From: a bacterium
GTDB taxonomy: Bacteria; SZUA-182; DTGQ01
Assembly (NCBI GenBank): GCA_040755755.1
Contig: JBFLZW010000036.1
Span: 43,296-107,295, forward strand
DNA: 64,000 bases
Reading direction: 5' to 3'
Each line of letters opens with the position of its first letter. Positions within the stretch are counted from its first letter, which is position 1. The notes under the pieces are model-generated. The model ran no database searches. It saw nothing but the letters and a program-made list of their open reading frames with translations, and was not told where the DNA came from. Below are positions 1 through 9,837 of this stretch, one piece after another. Both the position numbers and the translations under genes were made by a program.

Positions 1-2
1 GG

Positions 3-491
3 ATTTACCTGATCGATTATCAATGGCGAAGAATCGTGACCTTCCTGGACCCCTGGAAAGACCCGAAAAAGGGAGGATATCAGATAATTCAATCCTTATG
101 TGCCCTGGGCACCGGAGGGTGGTTTGGTCTGGGTCTGGGACAGGGAATCCAAAAGCGGGGGTATCTTCCCGAAGCGCATACGGATTTCATTTTTTCCGTT
201 ATTGGCGAGGAGCTTGGCCTGATCGGTGCACTGGCTGTTCTGGTCCTGTTCGGGGTGTTCATCTGGCGGGGATTCAGGATCAGCCGCCAGAGCAAGGACC
301 CCTTTGCCTGTTACCTGGCCCTGGGAGTCACCTGTCTGATCGGCCTGCAGGCGCTGATTAATGTCGGCGTAGCCGCAGGAGTATTACCAACCAAGGGGCT
401 GCCCCTGCCATTTGTCAGTTACGGCGGCTCTTCCCTGGTGGTGAATGCTGTAGCTGCGGGAATTTTACTGAATATCTCTCAACATGCGTAA
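3..491 (+). CDS. ftsW: FtsW, C-terminal part (lipid II polymerase / SEDS protein)
   Basis: This is the end of FtsW, the SEDS-family septal peptidoglycan glycosyltransferase that works in the inner membrane with a class B PBP. The frame is open to the left edge, so the N-terminal part lies outside the window; 162 codons plus the stop are present. The visible part starts in the conserved loop with FLDPWKDP, followed by GGYQIIQS and GTGGWFGLGLGQG. Several hydrophobic helices follow, then the family C-terminal segment LPTKGLPLPFVSYGGSSL. It is the first gene of a classical dcw order and lies 119 bp upstream of murG. That gap contains a short inverted repeat (AGCCGAAAAG / CTTTTCGGC). Identification is firm from motif and context; RodA is the only close alternative and is unlikely next to murG. 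Confidence 0.93.
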   Translation: MYLIDYQWRRIVTFLDPWKDPKKGGYQIIQSLCALGTGGWFGLGLGQGIQKRGYLPEAHTDFIFSVIGEELGLIGALAVLVLFGVFIWRGFRISRQSKDPFACYLALGVTCLIGLQALINVGVAAGVLPTKGLPLPFVSYGGSSLVVNAVAAGILLNISQHA

Positions 492-610
492 GATGCATCG
501 AAAGCCGAAAAGGCCGGACTCACCTGATCTTCTTTTCGGCATATTGGCTGGAAAAGTTCGATGATGGAAATGAAAAATTTTGATTATAGCGAATTTACGG
601 AAGAAAAACG

Positions 611-1753
611 ATGAACATCATCCTGGCTGGCGGAGGAACAGGCGGGCATCTGTATCCCGGAGTGGCTATTGCCCAGGAGTTTCGGAGGCAGAGGCCGGAT
701 TCCCAGATTCTGTTTTGCATAACCAGGCGAAAGATCGACCAGCAGATTATTTCCGAAGAAGGATGGAGATACAGTACACTGCCGGTCGAAAGTTTCCGGG
801 GTGTTTCCTGGCGTACCGTGCGGGCTTTGGGGGGTCTTGCCTGGAGCATCCGGCAGGCAGGCCGTCTGGTGCAGAGCTTTCATCCATTGCTGATCATCGG
901 CCTTGGGGCGTACCCTTCGGTTCCGATGATCGTGGCCGGAAAATGGCACAGGGTTCCGCTCGTCATCCAGGAGCAGAACATTTTTCCCGGAGGAGCGAAT
1001 AAGATGCTGGCCAGATGGGCTGAGCGGGTGTTTATCTCATTTGCGGGTACGGAAAAGTATTTTCCTTCCGTGCCCGACGAGAGAATCATCCTGACCGGAA
1101 ACCCTGTCCGCCAGGCAGCAGCCGGGAGTGAGGGTGAGAGTAACAGCAGTTTTCGGTCACTGCTTGGCCTGGAAGAAGGGAAATTCACCCTGCTGATCTT
1201 TGGCGGGAGCAAAGGTGCGCACAGGATCAACGAGGCGGTGCTGGAAGGGCTGGCCGGCCTTCCCAAGGGGCTTGGTGAGAAGCTTCAGATCATCCACCAG
1301 ACCGGGCAGGAGGATTTTTACCGTGTGCAGCAGCACTATCAGGAACTTCCGGTCAGGGCAACAGCCCTGCCCTTCATCTACCGGATGATGGAAGCCTATC
1401 AGTCGGCGGACCTGGTAGTCTGCCGGGCCGGGGCCACCACCGTGGCCGAGATCACCCTGATGGGCAAAGCGGCCATCATGATCCCCTATCCGTATGCGGT
1501 TAACGATCATCAGGCCATGAACGCCGCAGAGCTCCAGAAAGTGGGTGCTGCGGAAATGATTCTGGAACGGGATCTTACGGGTGCCGGTTTGTGGGCCAGG
1601 ATACAGACATTGATGGAGCATCCCCAGATGCTGGCCAAAATGCAGGAAGAGTCAAAACGGCTGGGGAAGCCGGAGGCGGCATCGAGGATCGTGCAGGAAT
1701 GCCTGAAGGTAGTTGGAGAGAAGTCAGGAGTCAGGAGCCAGGAGCCAGAATAA
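611..1753 (+). CDS. murG: MurG, UDP-GlcNAc:lipid I N-acetylglucosaminyltransferase
   Basis: MurG adds GlcNAc to undecaprenyl-pyrophosphoryl-MurNAc-pentapeptide on the cytoplasmic face of the membrane, making lipid II. At 380 aa it has the usual length plus a short tail. The N-terminal glycine-rich loop GGGTGGHLYPG is at residues 7-17. The second GT-B domain carries GGSKGAHRIN and the donor-binding stretch CRAGATTVAE. The start follows an A-rich, purine-rich leader. The last about ten residues (GVRSQEPE region) are encoded by the GTCAGGA heptamer repeat that occurs throughout the window, so the repeat seems to have replaced or extended the natural C-terminus. The stop is 20 bp before murC. Confidence 0.96.
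   Translation: MNIILAGGGTGGHLYPGVAIAQEFRRQRPDSQILFCITRRKIDQQIISEEGWRYSTLPVESFRGVSWRTVRALGGLAWSIRQAGRLVQSFHPLLIIGLGAYPSVPMIVAGKWHRVPLVIQEQNIFPGGANKMLARWAERVFISFAGTEKYFPSVPDERIILTGNPVRQAAAGSEGESNSSFRSLLGLEEGKFTLLIFGGSKGAHRINEAVLEGLAGLPKGLGEKLQIIHQTGQEDFYRVQQHYQELPVRATALPFIYRMMEAYQSADLVVCRAGATTVAEITLMGKAAIMIPYPYAVNDHQAMNAAELQKVGAAEMILERDLTGAGLWARIQTLMEHPQMLAKMQEESKRLGKPEAASRIVQECLKVVGEKSGVRSQEPE
1724..1753 (+). repeat. GTCAGGA heptamer repeat forming the 3' end of murG
   Basis: About four degenerate heptamer units (GTCAGGA / GCCAGGA) occupy the last codons of murG and encode a GVRSQEPE-like tail. The same unit recurs between ftsA and ftsZ and inside the megasynthases at the other end of the window. 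Confidence 0.75.
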
Positions 1754-1773
1754 AAGAGTAAGGGCAAAGAATT

Positions 1774-3180
1774 ATGCACTGGAAGATCAACCACATACAT
1801 TTTATCGGCATTGGCGGTATCGGCATGAGCGGTCTGGCCGGGTTGCTCCACAACCTGGGCTTTCGGGTGAGCGGATCGGATATTGCCGAATCGGAAAATA
1901 CCCTGCACTTGCGCAAGCTCGGCGTCGCCGTGACCATTGGCCATCATCCTGACAATATCGGCTCTGCCGATGTGGTGGTCTATTCTTCAGCCATCCGGCA
2001 GGATAACCCTGAGCTTCTGGCCGCTCGAAACTCCACTGCTCCGCTTATCCCCAGAGCGGAAATGCTGGCTGAGCTGATGCGCATGAAGTACGGCATTGCC
2101 ATTGCCGGAACTCATGGGAAAACCACTACCACCTCGATGATCGCCACGGTGCTGGCCGAGGGCGGCCTTGATCCCACTGCCGTCATCGGCGGCAGGTTGG
2201 CCAGTTTTGGCAGCAATGCCTGGCTGGGGCAGGGGGATTTTCTGGTGGCCGAGGCGGATGAAAGTGACGGCTCCTTTTTGCAATTGAGCCCTGCCATTGC
2301 CGTGGTCACTACCCTGGATGAAGAGCATATGGACTATTACGGCTCACTGGATCGGTTGAAGGCCGCCTTCCTGGATTTCATCAATAAGGTGCCTTTCTAC
2401 GGAACCGCAGTCATCTGCCTGGATCAGGGGAATATTCAGGCCCTGGTGCCTGACATCCGGAAACGGTATATCTCCTATGGTCTGATCAGCCGGACGGACC
2501 TTACGGCTTCAGCCATCGAGGCCGCAGGGCTGCAATCTTCCTTTGAGGTTATCTGGAAGGAACAAAAACTTGGCCGGATGGTGCTGAACGTGCCGGGAAT
2601 CCATAACGTCTATAATTCCCTGGCTGCTACAGCCGTAGGTCTTGACCTTGGACTTTCCTTTGACACTATCCGGGAGGGCCTGGCTGCCTTCCGGGGAGCG
2701 GACCGGCGATTCCAGATCAAGGCCAGGGTGAACAACACCTATGTGGTCGATGATTACGGGCATCATCCTGCGGAGATACAGGCTACTCTGGCCACAGCCA
2801 GGAGCGTTCTGGCCACTGAAGCGGAAGGGGCAGTAACGGGCCGCCGCCTGATCGTGATCTTCCAGCCTCACCGCTACACCAGAACCAGGGATTTGCTGGC
2901 GGAGTTCGCTACTGCCTTTTACCAGTCCGATACCCTGATCATCACGGATATCTATCCGGCTGGAGAAAGGCCGATCGAGGGCATCAATGCCCTGGCAATG
3001 GCCGAAGGGGTCAGACAGAGCGGCCATACGGATGTGCACTACATTCCTGACAAGGATGAGATACCGGCCCTGATCGGACATATGGTCCGGCCCGGAGATA
3101 TGATTCTGACCCTGGGTGCCGGAGATATCTGGAAGCTCGATTCCCGGATCGTGGCCCTGGTCGAGGAGAAATTTTCATGA
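1774..3180 (+). CDS. murC: MurC, UDP-N-acetylmuramate--L-alanine ligase
   Basis: MurC is the ATP-dependent cytoplasmic ligase that adds L-Ala to UDP-MurNAc, the first step of stem-peptide assembly. The 468-aa length is typical. The N-terminal Rossmann domain starts HFIGIGGIGMSGLA, which is diagnostic for MurC/Mpl. The Mur-ligase P-loop GTHGKTTTTSM is near residue 110, followed by EADESDGSF. The C-terminal domain has DDYGHHPAEI and FQPHRYTRT. It overlaps murB by four bases (ATGA), implying translational coupling within the dcw operon. Mpl would be the alternative, but genomic position favours MurC. Confidence 0.96.
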   Translation: MHWKINHIHFIGIGGIGMSGLAGLLHNLGFRVSGSDIAESENTLHLRKLGVAVTIGHHPDNIGSADVVVYSSAIRQDNPELLAARNSTAPLIPRAEMLAELMRMKYGIAIAGTHGKTTTTSMIATVLAEGGLDPTAVIGGRLASFGSNAWLGQGDFLVAEADESDGSFLQLSPAIAVVTTLDEEHMDYYGSLDRLKAAFLDFINKVPFYGTAVICLDQGNIQALVPDIRKRYISYGLISRTDLTASAIEAAGLQSSFEVIWKEQKLGRMVLNVPGIHNVYNSLAATAVGLDLGLSFDTIREGLAAFRGADRRFQIKARVNNTYVVDDYGHHPAEIQATLATARSVLATEAEGAVTGRRLIVIFQPHRYTRTRDLLAEFATAFYQSDTLIITDIYPAGERPIEGINALAMAEGVRQSGHTDVHYIPDKDEIPALIGHMVRPGDMILTLGAGDIWKLDSRIVALVEEKFS

Positions 3181-4088
3181 TGAGTCGGAGCTTTGCGGAC
3201 CGGCTGACAAGCGCTTTTCCGGGAGAGGTGAAATTTCAGGAACCCATGAAATATCATACCTCGTTCGGTATCGGGGGGCCGGCTGAGTGCCTGGCCACAG
3301 TAAAGAGCCTCGATGAATTGCGCCTGCTCCTTTCCCTGGCCGATGAATACCGGCAGCCGGTCTTTATTCTGGGCAGGGGAACCAATATCCTGGTGCGGGA
3401 TGGAGGAATCCGGGGGCTGGTGATCCGCCTGGATGGAGAATTTACCAAGGCCGGAGTGCAGAGACATGAACTTATCGGCGGTGCCGCCTGCCCCCTCTCT
3501 TCGCTGCTTCGGCTGTCGGTTCAGCACAAGTTGTCCGGCCTGGAATTTGCTACTGGTATTCCGGGGGCTTTCGGTGGAGCAGTATGCATGAATGCAGGTT
3601 CGGCTGAAGAAGGGATAGGGTCTCTGGTCAGGGACATCCATCTGGTCTATGCAGATGGATCGACCGGAGTGCTGCCAGCCGGGAGCCTGAATTTCTCCTA
3701 TCGCCACTGCTCCCTGCCGGAGGGGAGTATCATTACTGCTATCGCTCTTCAGCTCAGCCAGGTTGAGCATAAGGAGATCATCCTGGCCAGGATCAAAGAG
3801 CGGTATACGGAGCGGCTGAAATCCCAGCCCCTGCGGGACCGGTCGGCAGGCTGCATATTCAGGAATCCGCCGGGCGAATCAGCGGGCAGGCTGATTGATC
3901 AGGCCGGGCTGAAAGGGCTTTCGATCGGTGGTGCGCAAATCTCGACCATTCATGCCAATTTTATCATCAACCGGGAGGGAGCTTCCTGTTTCGATGTTGT
4001 ACGGTTAATCGATGTGATCCGGGAAAAAGTCTATCAATCCTCTGGTTTTACTTTGGAGACAGAGGTTCTGCTCGTGGGAGAAGGATGA
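3177..4088 (+). CDS. murB: MurB, UDP-N-acetylenolpyruvoylglucosamine reductase
   Basis: MurB is the FAD/NADPH reductase that converts UDP-GlcNAc-enolpyruvate to UDP-MurNAc. At 303 aa it has the size of the short type II (Gram-positive-like) form. Visible motifs are NTSFGIGG-like HTSFGIGGPAE near the N-terminus, the FAD-binding GRGTNILVRDGG, GIPGAFGGAVCMNAG, the catalytic-Ser region DRSAGCIFRNP and the C-terminal acid in LETEVLLVGE. It overlaps murC upstream and is followed at once by ddl. Confidence 0.95.
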   Translation: MMSRSFADRLTSAFPGEVKFQEPMKYHTSFGIGGPAECLATVKSLDELRLLLSLADEYRQPVFILGRGTNILVRDGGIRGLVIRLDGEFTKAGVQRHELIGGAACPLSSLLRLSVQHKLSGLEFATGIPGAFGGAVCMNAGSAEEGIGSLVRDIHLVYADGSTGVLPAGSLNFSYRHCSLPEGSIITAIALQLSQVEHKEIILARIKERYTERLKSQPLRDRSAGCIFRNPPGESAGRLIDQAGLKGLSIGGAQISTIHANFIINREGASCFDVVRLIDVIREKVYQSSGFTLETEVLLVGEG

Positions 4089-4147
4089 GAGAATCGAGAT
4101 CGTGGAGAATGATGAACCAGACAACTGCTGATAAAGGATTAAGAATA

Positions 4148-5086
4148 ATGCCTAAGAAGAATTTATCTGAGATGAAAATTGCTGTACTCATGGGAGGCAC
4201 CTCTTCGGAGCGTGAAGTATCGCTCAGGACAGGGCGTGCCATCGAAAATGCGTTGAGAAGCCAGGGGTTTCAGGTAGTGGGTATCGATGCTGACGGCCAG
4301 ATTGCCAATAAACTGACAGCCGAGCGGATTGATCTGGTATTTTTGGCTCTGCACGGAAAGAACGGAGAGGATGGATCGGTTCAGGGGCTTTTAGAGATCA
4401 TGGGGATACCGTACACCGGCTCCAATGTTCTGGCCAGCGCTCTTGCCTTTCATAAGGCCAGGACCAAAGCTGTGTTGAGTTTCCATAATATCCCTACGCC
4501 AAGGTTTGCGGTCTTGAGTCAGGCGGATTTTTTATCTCAGCCGGAAGAAACCGAAAAGCTGGTCTGGAAGTATCCGGTCATCGTCAAACCCTGTGAGGAG
4601 GGATCCACCTTTGGTGTTTCTCTGGTGAGGTCTCCCGCTGACCTGGAAGCTGCCTGCGCCCATGCCTTCCGGTATGGCAGGGAAGCCCTGATCGAGGATT
4701 TCATCGATGGACGGGAAGTTACGGTAGGGATTTTGGGCAATCAGACCCTGCCGGTGGTAGAGGTTATTCCCCTGTCAGGGTTTTATGACTATGAATCCAA
4801 GTATACGCCGGGGAAAACGGAATACGTCGTGCCTGCCCGGCTTGAGGAAAACCTCTATCAGCAGGTTCAATACTGGGGATTGCAGGCTCATCGGGCGCTT
4901 GGGTGCAGGGGCGTATCGAGGGTGGATATCCGGATCGACCGGCAGGGGAACCCCTTTGTGCTGGAGGTCAATACCATTCCCGGTATGACCGAAACAAGCC
5001 TTTTGCCCAAGGCGGCCAGGGTGGCCGGGATTTCGTTTGAGGAACTGGTGAAAAGGATTCTTGTTTCAGCTTGTGAGCAGGACTGA
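4148..5086 (+). CDS. ddl: Ddl, D-alanine--D-alanine ligase
   Basis: Ddl joins two D-Ala residues for the peptidoglycan pentapeptide using ATP in the cytosol. The ATP-grasp signatures are clear: GGTSSEREVSLRTG at the N-terminus, the ALHGKNGEDGSVQG loop, VKPCEEGSTFGVS, and the metal-binding EVNTIPGMTETSLLP near the C-terminus. An in-frame ATG at 4085 overlaps murB (ATGA). However, the ATG at 4148 has AAGGA about nine bases upstream and gives the usual N-terminus just before MKIAVLMGG, so I place the start there. ATG 4172 is a further possibility. It is part of the dcw operon and followed by ftsQ. Confidence 0.93.
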   Translation: MPKKNLSEMKIAVLMGGTSSEREVSLRTGRAIENALRSQGFQVVGIDADGQIANKLTAERIDLVFLALHGKNGEDGSVQGLLEIMGIPYTGSNVLASALAFHKARTKAVLSFHNIPTPRFAVLSQADFLSQPEETEKLVWKYPVIVKPCEEGSTFGVSLVRSPADLEAACAHAFRYGREALIEDFIDGREVTVGILGNQTLPVVEVIPLSGFYDYESKYTPGKTEYVVPARLEENLYQQVQYWGLQAHRALGCRGVSRVDIRIDRQGNPFVLEVNTIPGMTETSLLPKAARVAGISFEELVKRILVSACEQD

Positions 5087-5108
5087 TACAAATACACAGG
5101 GAAATGCC

Positions 5109-5861
5109 ATGAGTACCTGGAAGAAGAGACTGTTTATCGCAACCCTGACAGCCCTGACCTGCTCTCTGGCAGTGTGGGGCGGGTACCGGCTCCTGGACAG
5201 GATTCAAACGTTCCGGGTATCCAGGATTACCCTTGCCGGAGCAGAGCGGTGTGATACGAGGAAGATCGGGGAATTGGCCTTTTCAGCAGCCTATGGCCGG
5301 TGTATCTTCAAGGTCAACCTGCCGGACCTGTATCAGCAGATCCGGTCCGACGGATGGATCAGGAATTTATCCATTCGCCGGGTTATGCCTTCCACCCTGG
5401 AGATTCAGATCGAGGAGCGGGTGCCTTTTGGTATTCTTCATGCCGATCAGCTCTTTCTGGTGGATAGAGAGGGTGTACTGATTACGGCCATAGGGAACAA
5501 AAAGGCATGGAAGAGCCTGCCGCTTATCAGGGGGCTGGATTTGAAGGGGGCTGGCGCAGGCTGTAAGCCTGACTCTCCCGGGCTGGAGTCAGCCCTGAAT
5601 GCCCTTGCTCTGATGCAGGAAATGAGAGCCCCGTGGCTGGCAAAGTTTCGGGAAATATCGGTAAAGAGTCCGGAGAATCTCATTCTCTCCAGCCAGGGGA
5701 AAGGCTGTGAGATCCGGCTTGGGAGCAGTAACCTGCGGGAGAACCTCCAGTATTTGAAGTCCGCCTGGAGCACCATCCAGGCCAGTGTGTCCGGTATTCA
5801 ATATATTGACCTGAGATACAAGAATCAGCTTATTATCAAACCACACAAGCATATTGGTTAA
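5109..5861 (+). CDS. ftsQ: FtsQ/DivIB, cell-division protein with POTRA domain
   Basis: FtsQ is the bitopic divisome protein that bridges early and late components through FtsL/FtsB. The protein (about 250 aa) has a short basic N-terminus, one membrane anchor (FIATLTALTCSLAVWGGY), a POTRA segment (FRVSRITLAGAERCDTRKI through EIQIEERVPFGIL) and a beta-rich C-terminal domain ending YIDLRYKNQLIIKP, which is the typical FtsQ closing strand. The start at 5109 has AGGGA upstream and does not overlap ddl; a longer frame from 5061 would. Sequence conservation in FtsQ is low, so the position between ddl and ftsA is an important part of the call. Confidence 0.92.
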   Translation: MSTWKKRLFIATLTALTCSLAVWGGYRLLDRIQTFRVSRITLAGAERCDTRKIGELAFSAAYGRCIFKVNLPDLYQQIRSDGWIRNLSIRRVMPSTLEIQIEERVPFGILHADQLFLVDREGVLITAIGNKKAWKSLPLIRGLDLKGAGAGCKPDSPGLESALNALALMQEMRAPWLAKFREISVKSPENLILSSQGKGCEIRLGSSNLRENLQYLKSAWSTIQASVSGIQYIDLRYKNQLIIKPHKHIG

Positions 5862-5886
5862 CTCTCCGAAAAAGGAGGTGAGGGAA

Positions 5887-7131
5887 ATGGTTAAGAAAGA
5901 TAACCTTATTGTAGGGCTGGATATTGGCACAACCAAGATTTGTACTATTATCGGAGAGGTTGGCAGCCGGGGTGAGATCGATATCATCGGCCTTGGCCTC
6001 AGCCCTTCCCACGGATTGCGCAAGGGAGTGGTCATCGACCTTGAAAGCACGGTCGAATCCATCAAAAGATCGGTCCATGAGGCGCAGGTCATGTCCGGCA
6101 TTCAGGTGGATTCAGCCTATGTCGGCATTGCCGGAGGGCATATCAGGGGCATCAACAGCCGGGGGGTGATTGCTATTTTAGGCAAGAACCGGGAGATCAC
6201 CCAGAACGATATCGACCGGGTCATCGATGCTGCCAAGGCTGTAGCTTTGCCCGTGGACCGGGAGGTGATCCATGTCCTGCCGCAGGAGTATATCGTCGAT
6301 AATCAGGACAAGATCAAGCAGCCTCTGGGAATGAGCGGGGTCCGGCTGGAGGCGGAAGTCCATATCGTGACCGGAGCCATTACTTCCGCCCAGAATATTA
6401 TCAAAAGTGTCAACCGTGCCGGGCTTGAGGTAAAGGATATCATTCTGGAGCAGCTCGCTTCCAGCGAGGCTACCCTGACCCATGATGAAAAGGAACTGGG
6501 CGTGGCGGTGATCGATATTGGAGGAGGGACCACGGATTTAGCCATTTTCGTGGATGGAAGCATCCGGCACACGGCTGTTATTTCACTTGGCGGGGACAAC
6601 TTTACCCACGATATTGCCGTAGGTTTGAGGACCCCTAACCAGGAGGCCGAACAGATAAAAAGAGAGTACGGGTGTGTGATGGCCGCCCTGCTGGATGGGG
6701 AGGAAACGATCGATGTGCCCACAGTCGGAAGGCGAAGGCCCCGGACCGTATCGCGTCAGGTACTGGCGGAAATTATGGAACCCAGGGCTGAGGAGATTTT
6801 CGGACTGGTTGACCGGGAGATCAAGAGCAGCGGCTATGGTGATCTGATTCCGGCAGGAGTGGTCATTACCGGCGGCTCGTCGCTCATGGCCGGGATGGTG
6901 GAAATTTCCGAACAGATTTTTGACTTACCCGTGCGGATAGGCATCCCAACCGGCTTTGGCGGGCTGGCGGATGTGGTCAGAAGTCCTGAATACTCCACCG
7001 GGGTGGGCCTGATTCTCTATGGATGGAAGAGCGGTCAAAAAAAGGTTAATTTCAAGACTCAACAGAGCGATAGTCACCTTTTCCAAAACATTCTCAAGCG
7101 GATGAAAGACTGGATGAAGGATTTCTTTTAA
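5887..7131 (+). CDS. ftsA: FtsA, actin-like cell-division protein
   Basis: FtsA tethers FtsZ to the membrane and recruits downstream divisome proteins. The actin fold is visible: phosphate-1 loop [14 protein letters not shown], the FtsA-specific 1C subdomain ([17 protein letters not shown] onward), phosphate-2 [14 protein letters not shown] and the adenosine loop [13 protein letters not shown]. The C-terminus ends in an amphipathic segment rich in Lys, Phe and Met that fits the membrane-targeting helix. The start at 5887 is set by a near-perfect Shine-Dalgarno sequence (AAGGAGGTGA) at 5872-5881. An upstream in-frame codon at 5854 would run into ftsQ. Confidence 0.96.
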   Translation: MVKKDNLIVGLDIGTTKICTIIGEVGSRGEIDIIGLGLSPSHGLRKGVVIDLESTVESIKRSVHEAQVMSGIQVDSAYVGIAGGHIRGINSRGVIAILGKNREITQNDIDRVIDAAKAVALPVDREVIHVLPQEYIVDNQDKIKQPLGMSGVRLEAEVHIVTGAITSAQNIIKSVNRAGLEVKDIILEQLASSEATLTHDEKELGVAVIDIGGGTTDLAIFVDGSIRHTAVISLGGDNFTHDIAVGLRTPNQEAEQIKREYGCVMAALLDGEETIDVPTVGRRRPRTVSRQVLAEIMEPRAEEIFGLVDREIKSSGYGDLIPAGVVITGGSSLMAGMVEISEQIFDLPVRIGIPTGFGGLADVVRSPEYSTGVGLILYGWKSGQKKVNFKTQQSDSHLFQNILKRMKDWMKDFF

Positions 7132-7132
7132 A

Positions 7133-7220
<88 letters not shown>

Positions 7221-7246
7221 TAATGCTTATAAAGGAGGGCATGGTG

Positions 7247-8515
7247 ATGCCAATAGATCTTGAAGAGAATTACGAATGTTCAGCGAATATCAAGGTAATC
7301 GGGGTGGGAGGAGGCGGAAGCAACGCTGTCAACCGGATGATTAACTCCAAAATGCAGGGTGTGGAGTTTTACGTGGTAAATACCGACTTACAGGCACTCA
7401 GAAATTCTCCGGCGGTAAACCGGCTGCAACTGGGCGCCAGGCTGACCCGGGGATTGGGGGCCGGAGCAAATCCGGAAATCGGCCGCAAGGCTGCCCAGGA
7501 GGATGAGGAAAAGATTCTGGAAGTTGTCCAGGGAGCGGATATGCTTTTTATCACCGCCGGTATGGGAGGCGGCACCGGGACCGGTGCAGCTCCGGTGATT
7601 TCCAATATTGCCAAAAAGGCCGGTATTCTGACCGTGGCTGTGGTGACCAAGCCTTTTATCTTCGAGGGGAAAAGAAGGATGATGCAGGCCGAAAAAGGGC
7701 TTGAGGAGCTGAAGGCAGCCGTTGACTCTCTGGTCACGATCCCCAATCAGCGGCTTTTGAACATCATCGAACCTCAGACCTCGATGAGGAGTGCCTTCAG
7801 CATGGCGGATGAAATTCTGCACCAGGCAGTGCAGGGAATTTCGGATCTGATTACCAAGCATGGAGAGATTAACCTGGATTTTGCCGATGTTAAGACCATC
7901 ATGTCGGAAAAAGGAACCGCTCTGATGGGCACCGGCATTGCCAGAGGAGAAAAGCGGGCTTTAGAGGCGACCAAGAAGGCCATATCGAGTCCTCTGCTGG
8001 AGGATAACTCTCTCGAAGGTGCCCGTGGGGTTCTCCTGAACATCACCGGCGGAAGCGACCTGACCCTGTGGGAAGTGAACGAGGCATCGTCAGCTATTTC
8101 CGAGCTGGTTCACGAGGATGCCAATATCATTTTCGGTTCCGTGCATGACGAAGGAATGGTGGATGAGGTCCGGGTAACCGTGATCGCCACCGGATTCGAC
8201 CACCGGGAAGAGAGCGTGCAGAAACTGGAAAACGTGGTAACGCAGGCAGCCAGGCTGAAGCCGGAAAGCTACAATCCCCGAAACCGGGATGTCCCGACCT
8301 ACCTGCGGACCCAGGACAAGGTCCAGGAGAAATTCCAGGAGAAAAGGGCAGGGAAAAGAGAAGGCCTTGAAAGCCTGTCCTCTTCATCGGGTCCTCGTTT
8401 TGCCCGGGGCCGGTCGATAGTCAGTTCGGAGAATCTGGGCCTTCTGGACAATCCGGATAGGGATGAAGACGAGCATCTGAACGTGCCGACTTTCCTCCGG
8501 CGTCAGATTGACTGA
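7247..8515 (+). CDS. ftsZ: FtsZ, tubulin-like division GTPase
   Basis: FtsZ polymerises at mid-cell into the Z ring. The N-terminal GTPase domain starts [17 protein letters not shown]. The tubulin signature [13 protein letters not shown] is near residue 110, and the T7 loop synergy residues are in [12 protein letters not shown] linker of about 60 residues rich in Glu, Lys and Arg precedes the conserved C-terminal peptide (VPTFLRRQ), which binds FtsA/ZipA-type partners. Of three in-frame ATGs, 7247 is best spaced (8 nt) from AAAGGAGG at 7231-7238; 7223 precedes this site. Length is in the usual range. Confidence 0.97.
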   Translation: MPIDLEENYECSANIKVIGVGGGGSNAVNRMINSKMQGVEFYVVNTDLQALRNSPAVNRLQLGARLTRGLGAGANPEIGRKAAQEDEEKILEVVQGADMLFITAGMGGGTGTGAAPVISNIAKKAGILTVAVVTKPFIFEGKRRMMQAEKGLEELKAAVDSLVTIPNQRLLNIIEPQTSMRSAFSMADEILHQAVQGISDLITKHGEINLDFADVKTIMSEKGTALMGTGIARGEKRALEATKKAISSPLLEDNSLEGARGVLLNITGGSDLTLWEVNEASSAISELVHEDANIIFGSVHDEGMVDEVRVTVIATGFDHREESVQKLENVVTQAARLKPESYNPRNRDVPTYLRTQDKVQEKFQEKRAGKREGLESLSSSSGPRFARGRSIVSSENLGLLDNPDRDEDEHLNVPTFLRRQID

Positions 8516-8603
8516 GAAGAAAGAAAAATCAACGGATTAAGGGCTAAAAAGGGCAGGTTTTTCCGGATCAGGAGTACCGGATCAGGAGTAGATGTGACCT
8601 TGA

Positions 8604-9431
8604 ATGTTTTCGATCGGGTGCTATAATCAGGCAGATCGGGAATCGGTTCTCGACCGTCTGGATCCCTGGACGAAACTGGTCATTCTGTTCGGGTTTTTCG
8701 GGGTTGTGTTTTTCTACCCTTCGCCAGGGATCTTATTGTGTACCGGCATATCCCTCGTGCTTTCGGCCAAAGTAGGAAAGATATCAATCGGTTACCTGAT
8801 CCACCGGTTGAAATTCCTGCTCTGGTTTTTCATCTTCGGCAACCTTTTTTACTTCTTCTTCACCCCTGGCCGGATTCTCTACCAGATTCCGGGGCTGGGG
8901 CTCACCGTGACACAGGAAGGAGTGAGGAAGGGGTTAACCCTGATCGCTCAGCTCTGCCTGATGGCCACTGCCTCCTTCCTGCTCCTTGGGACCACTTCCA
9001 CGGTCAAACTGATAAAATGTGTTCAGTGCATCTTTTACCCTCTCTACCGGCTGGGTATTGCAGTCCCTGACATTACCCTGATGATGGTCATGAGCTTGCG
9101 GTTTATCCCGGTGCTGCTCTCGGAAGGAAAGCGGATCACCCAGATTCAGATGAGCCGGGCAGGATATGCCGGGGAAGAGGGATTGATCGGCTATGCCAAA
9201 AACCTTGTCCCCCTGATCAGCCCCATATTTTTGTCCACTGTCCGCAAAGCCCAGATTCTGGCCCTGGCCATAGAGCAGCGGGGCTATACCGGAGAGGTGA
9301 GCAGGCAGCACTTCTACTTTCCCCGGCTGCACAGACGGGATGTGGCAGCCCTGGTGCTCGCGGGGCTGTTCCTGGCCGGGCTGATTCTCAGGCAGCAGCA
9401 GGCAGGGTACATCGTGCGGCCAGGGTGGTGA
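8604..9431 (+). CDS. EcfT/CbiQ-family transmembrane protein, solitary
   Basis: The 275-aa protein looks like the T (transmembrane) subunit of an energy-coupling-factor vitamin/metal transporter. It starts with the family signature LDPWTKLVILF, has about five hydrophobic helices, and carries two arginine-containing coupling-helix motifs that resemble the Ala-Arg-Gly signatures (SRAGYAG and AIEQRGYTG). These normally contact the two ATPase subunits. No EcfA/CbiO ATPase or substrate-binding S component is next to it, so substrate is unknown. The B12 genes 30 kb away do not prove a cobalt role. It follows ftsZ in the same direction by 88 bp, a gap that contains a duplicated GGATCAGGAGTA motif. 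Confidence 0.85.
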   Translation: MFSIGCYNQADRESVLDRLDPWTKLVILFGFFGVVFFYPSPGILLCTGISLVLSAKVGKISIGYLIHRLKFLLWFFIFGNLFYFFFTPGRILYQIPGLGLTVTQEGVRKGLTLIAQLCLMATASFLLLGTTSTVKLIKCVQCIFYPLYRLGIAVPDITLMMVMSLRFIPVLLSEGKRITQIQMSRAGYAGEEGLIGYAKNLVPLISPIFLSTVRKAQILALAIEQRGYTGEVSRQHFYFPRLHRRDVAALVLAGLFLAGLILRQQQAGYIVRPGW

Positions 9432-9837
9432 GCACAAGCCACAATCTGAAGATACGTAAATGTCACCCTATGAAATAAATGTCATCTGTGCATATCATTA
9501 AAAAACAGTGTCTTTCTGCCAGATATGAAAAAAATTTCCTGGTTCCTTCCATCGTGAGTTACTCTAAAACATAACCTGCCCAATTAATATTTAACAAGAA
9601 CAATATATTAGCAATGTATTATATCTGGCCAGTTCGCGGCATCAATCTTGCTTAAAATTTTATTACTCAAACTCCGTAACCTCAAGAGAAATCCCCCCAT
9701 AGAAGGACCTTATTCTATGATAAGGAACTTTGCTGCTTTCTGTTACTTTTTATTTATCACCTTATTATTTATCACTTTTTATCTATAACGTTTTTTAACA
9801 TTTTTACTAATTTACGGCCAGAGGGAGGAAAAGGTTC
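9432..9837. other. 406-bp A+T-rich intergenic region
   Basis: No gene is supported here. The stretch is much richer in A+T than the flanking genes and contains short TTTATCAC-type direct repeats near 9750-9785. It presumably holds the promoter of the secreted-protein pair that follows, but no convincing -35/-10 pair could be chosen. Confidence 0.5.
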
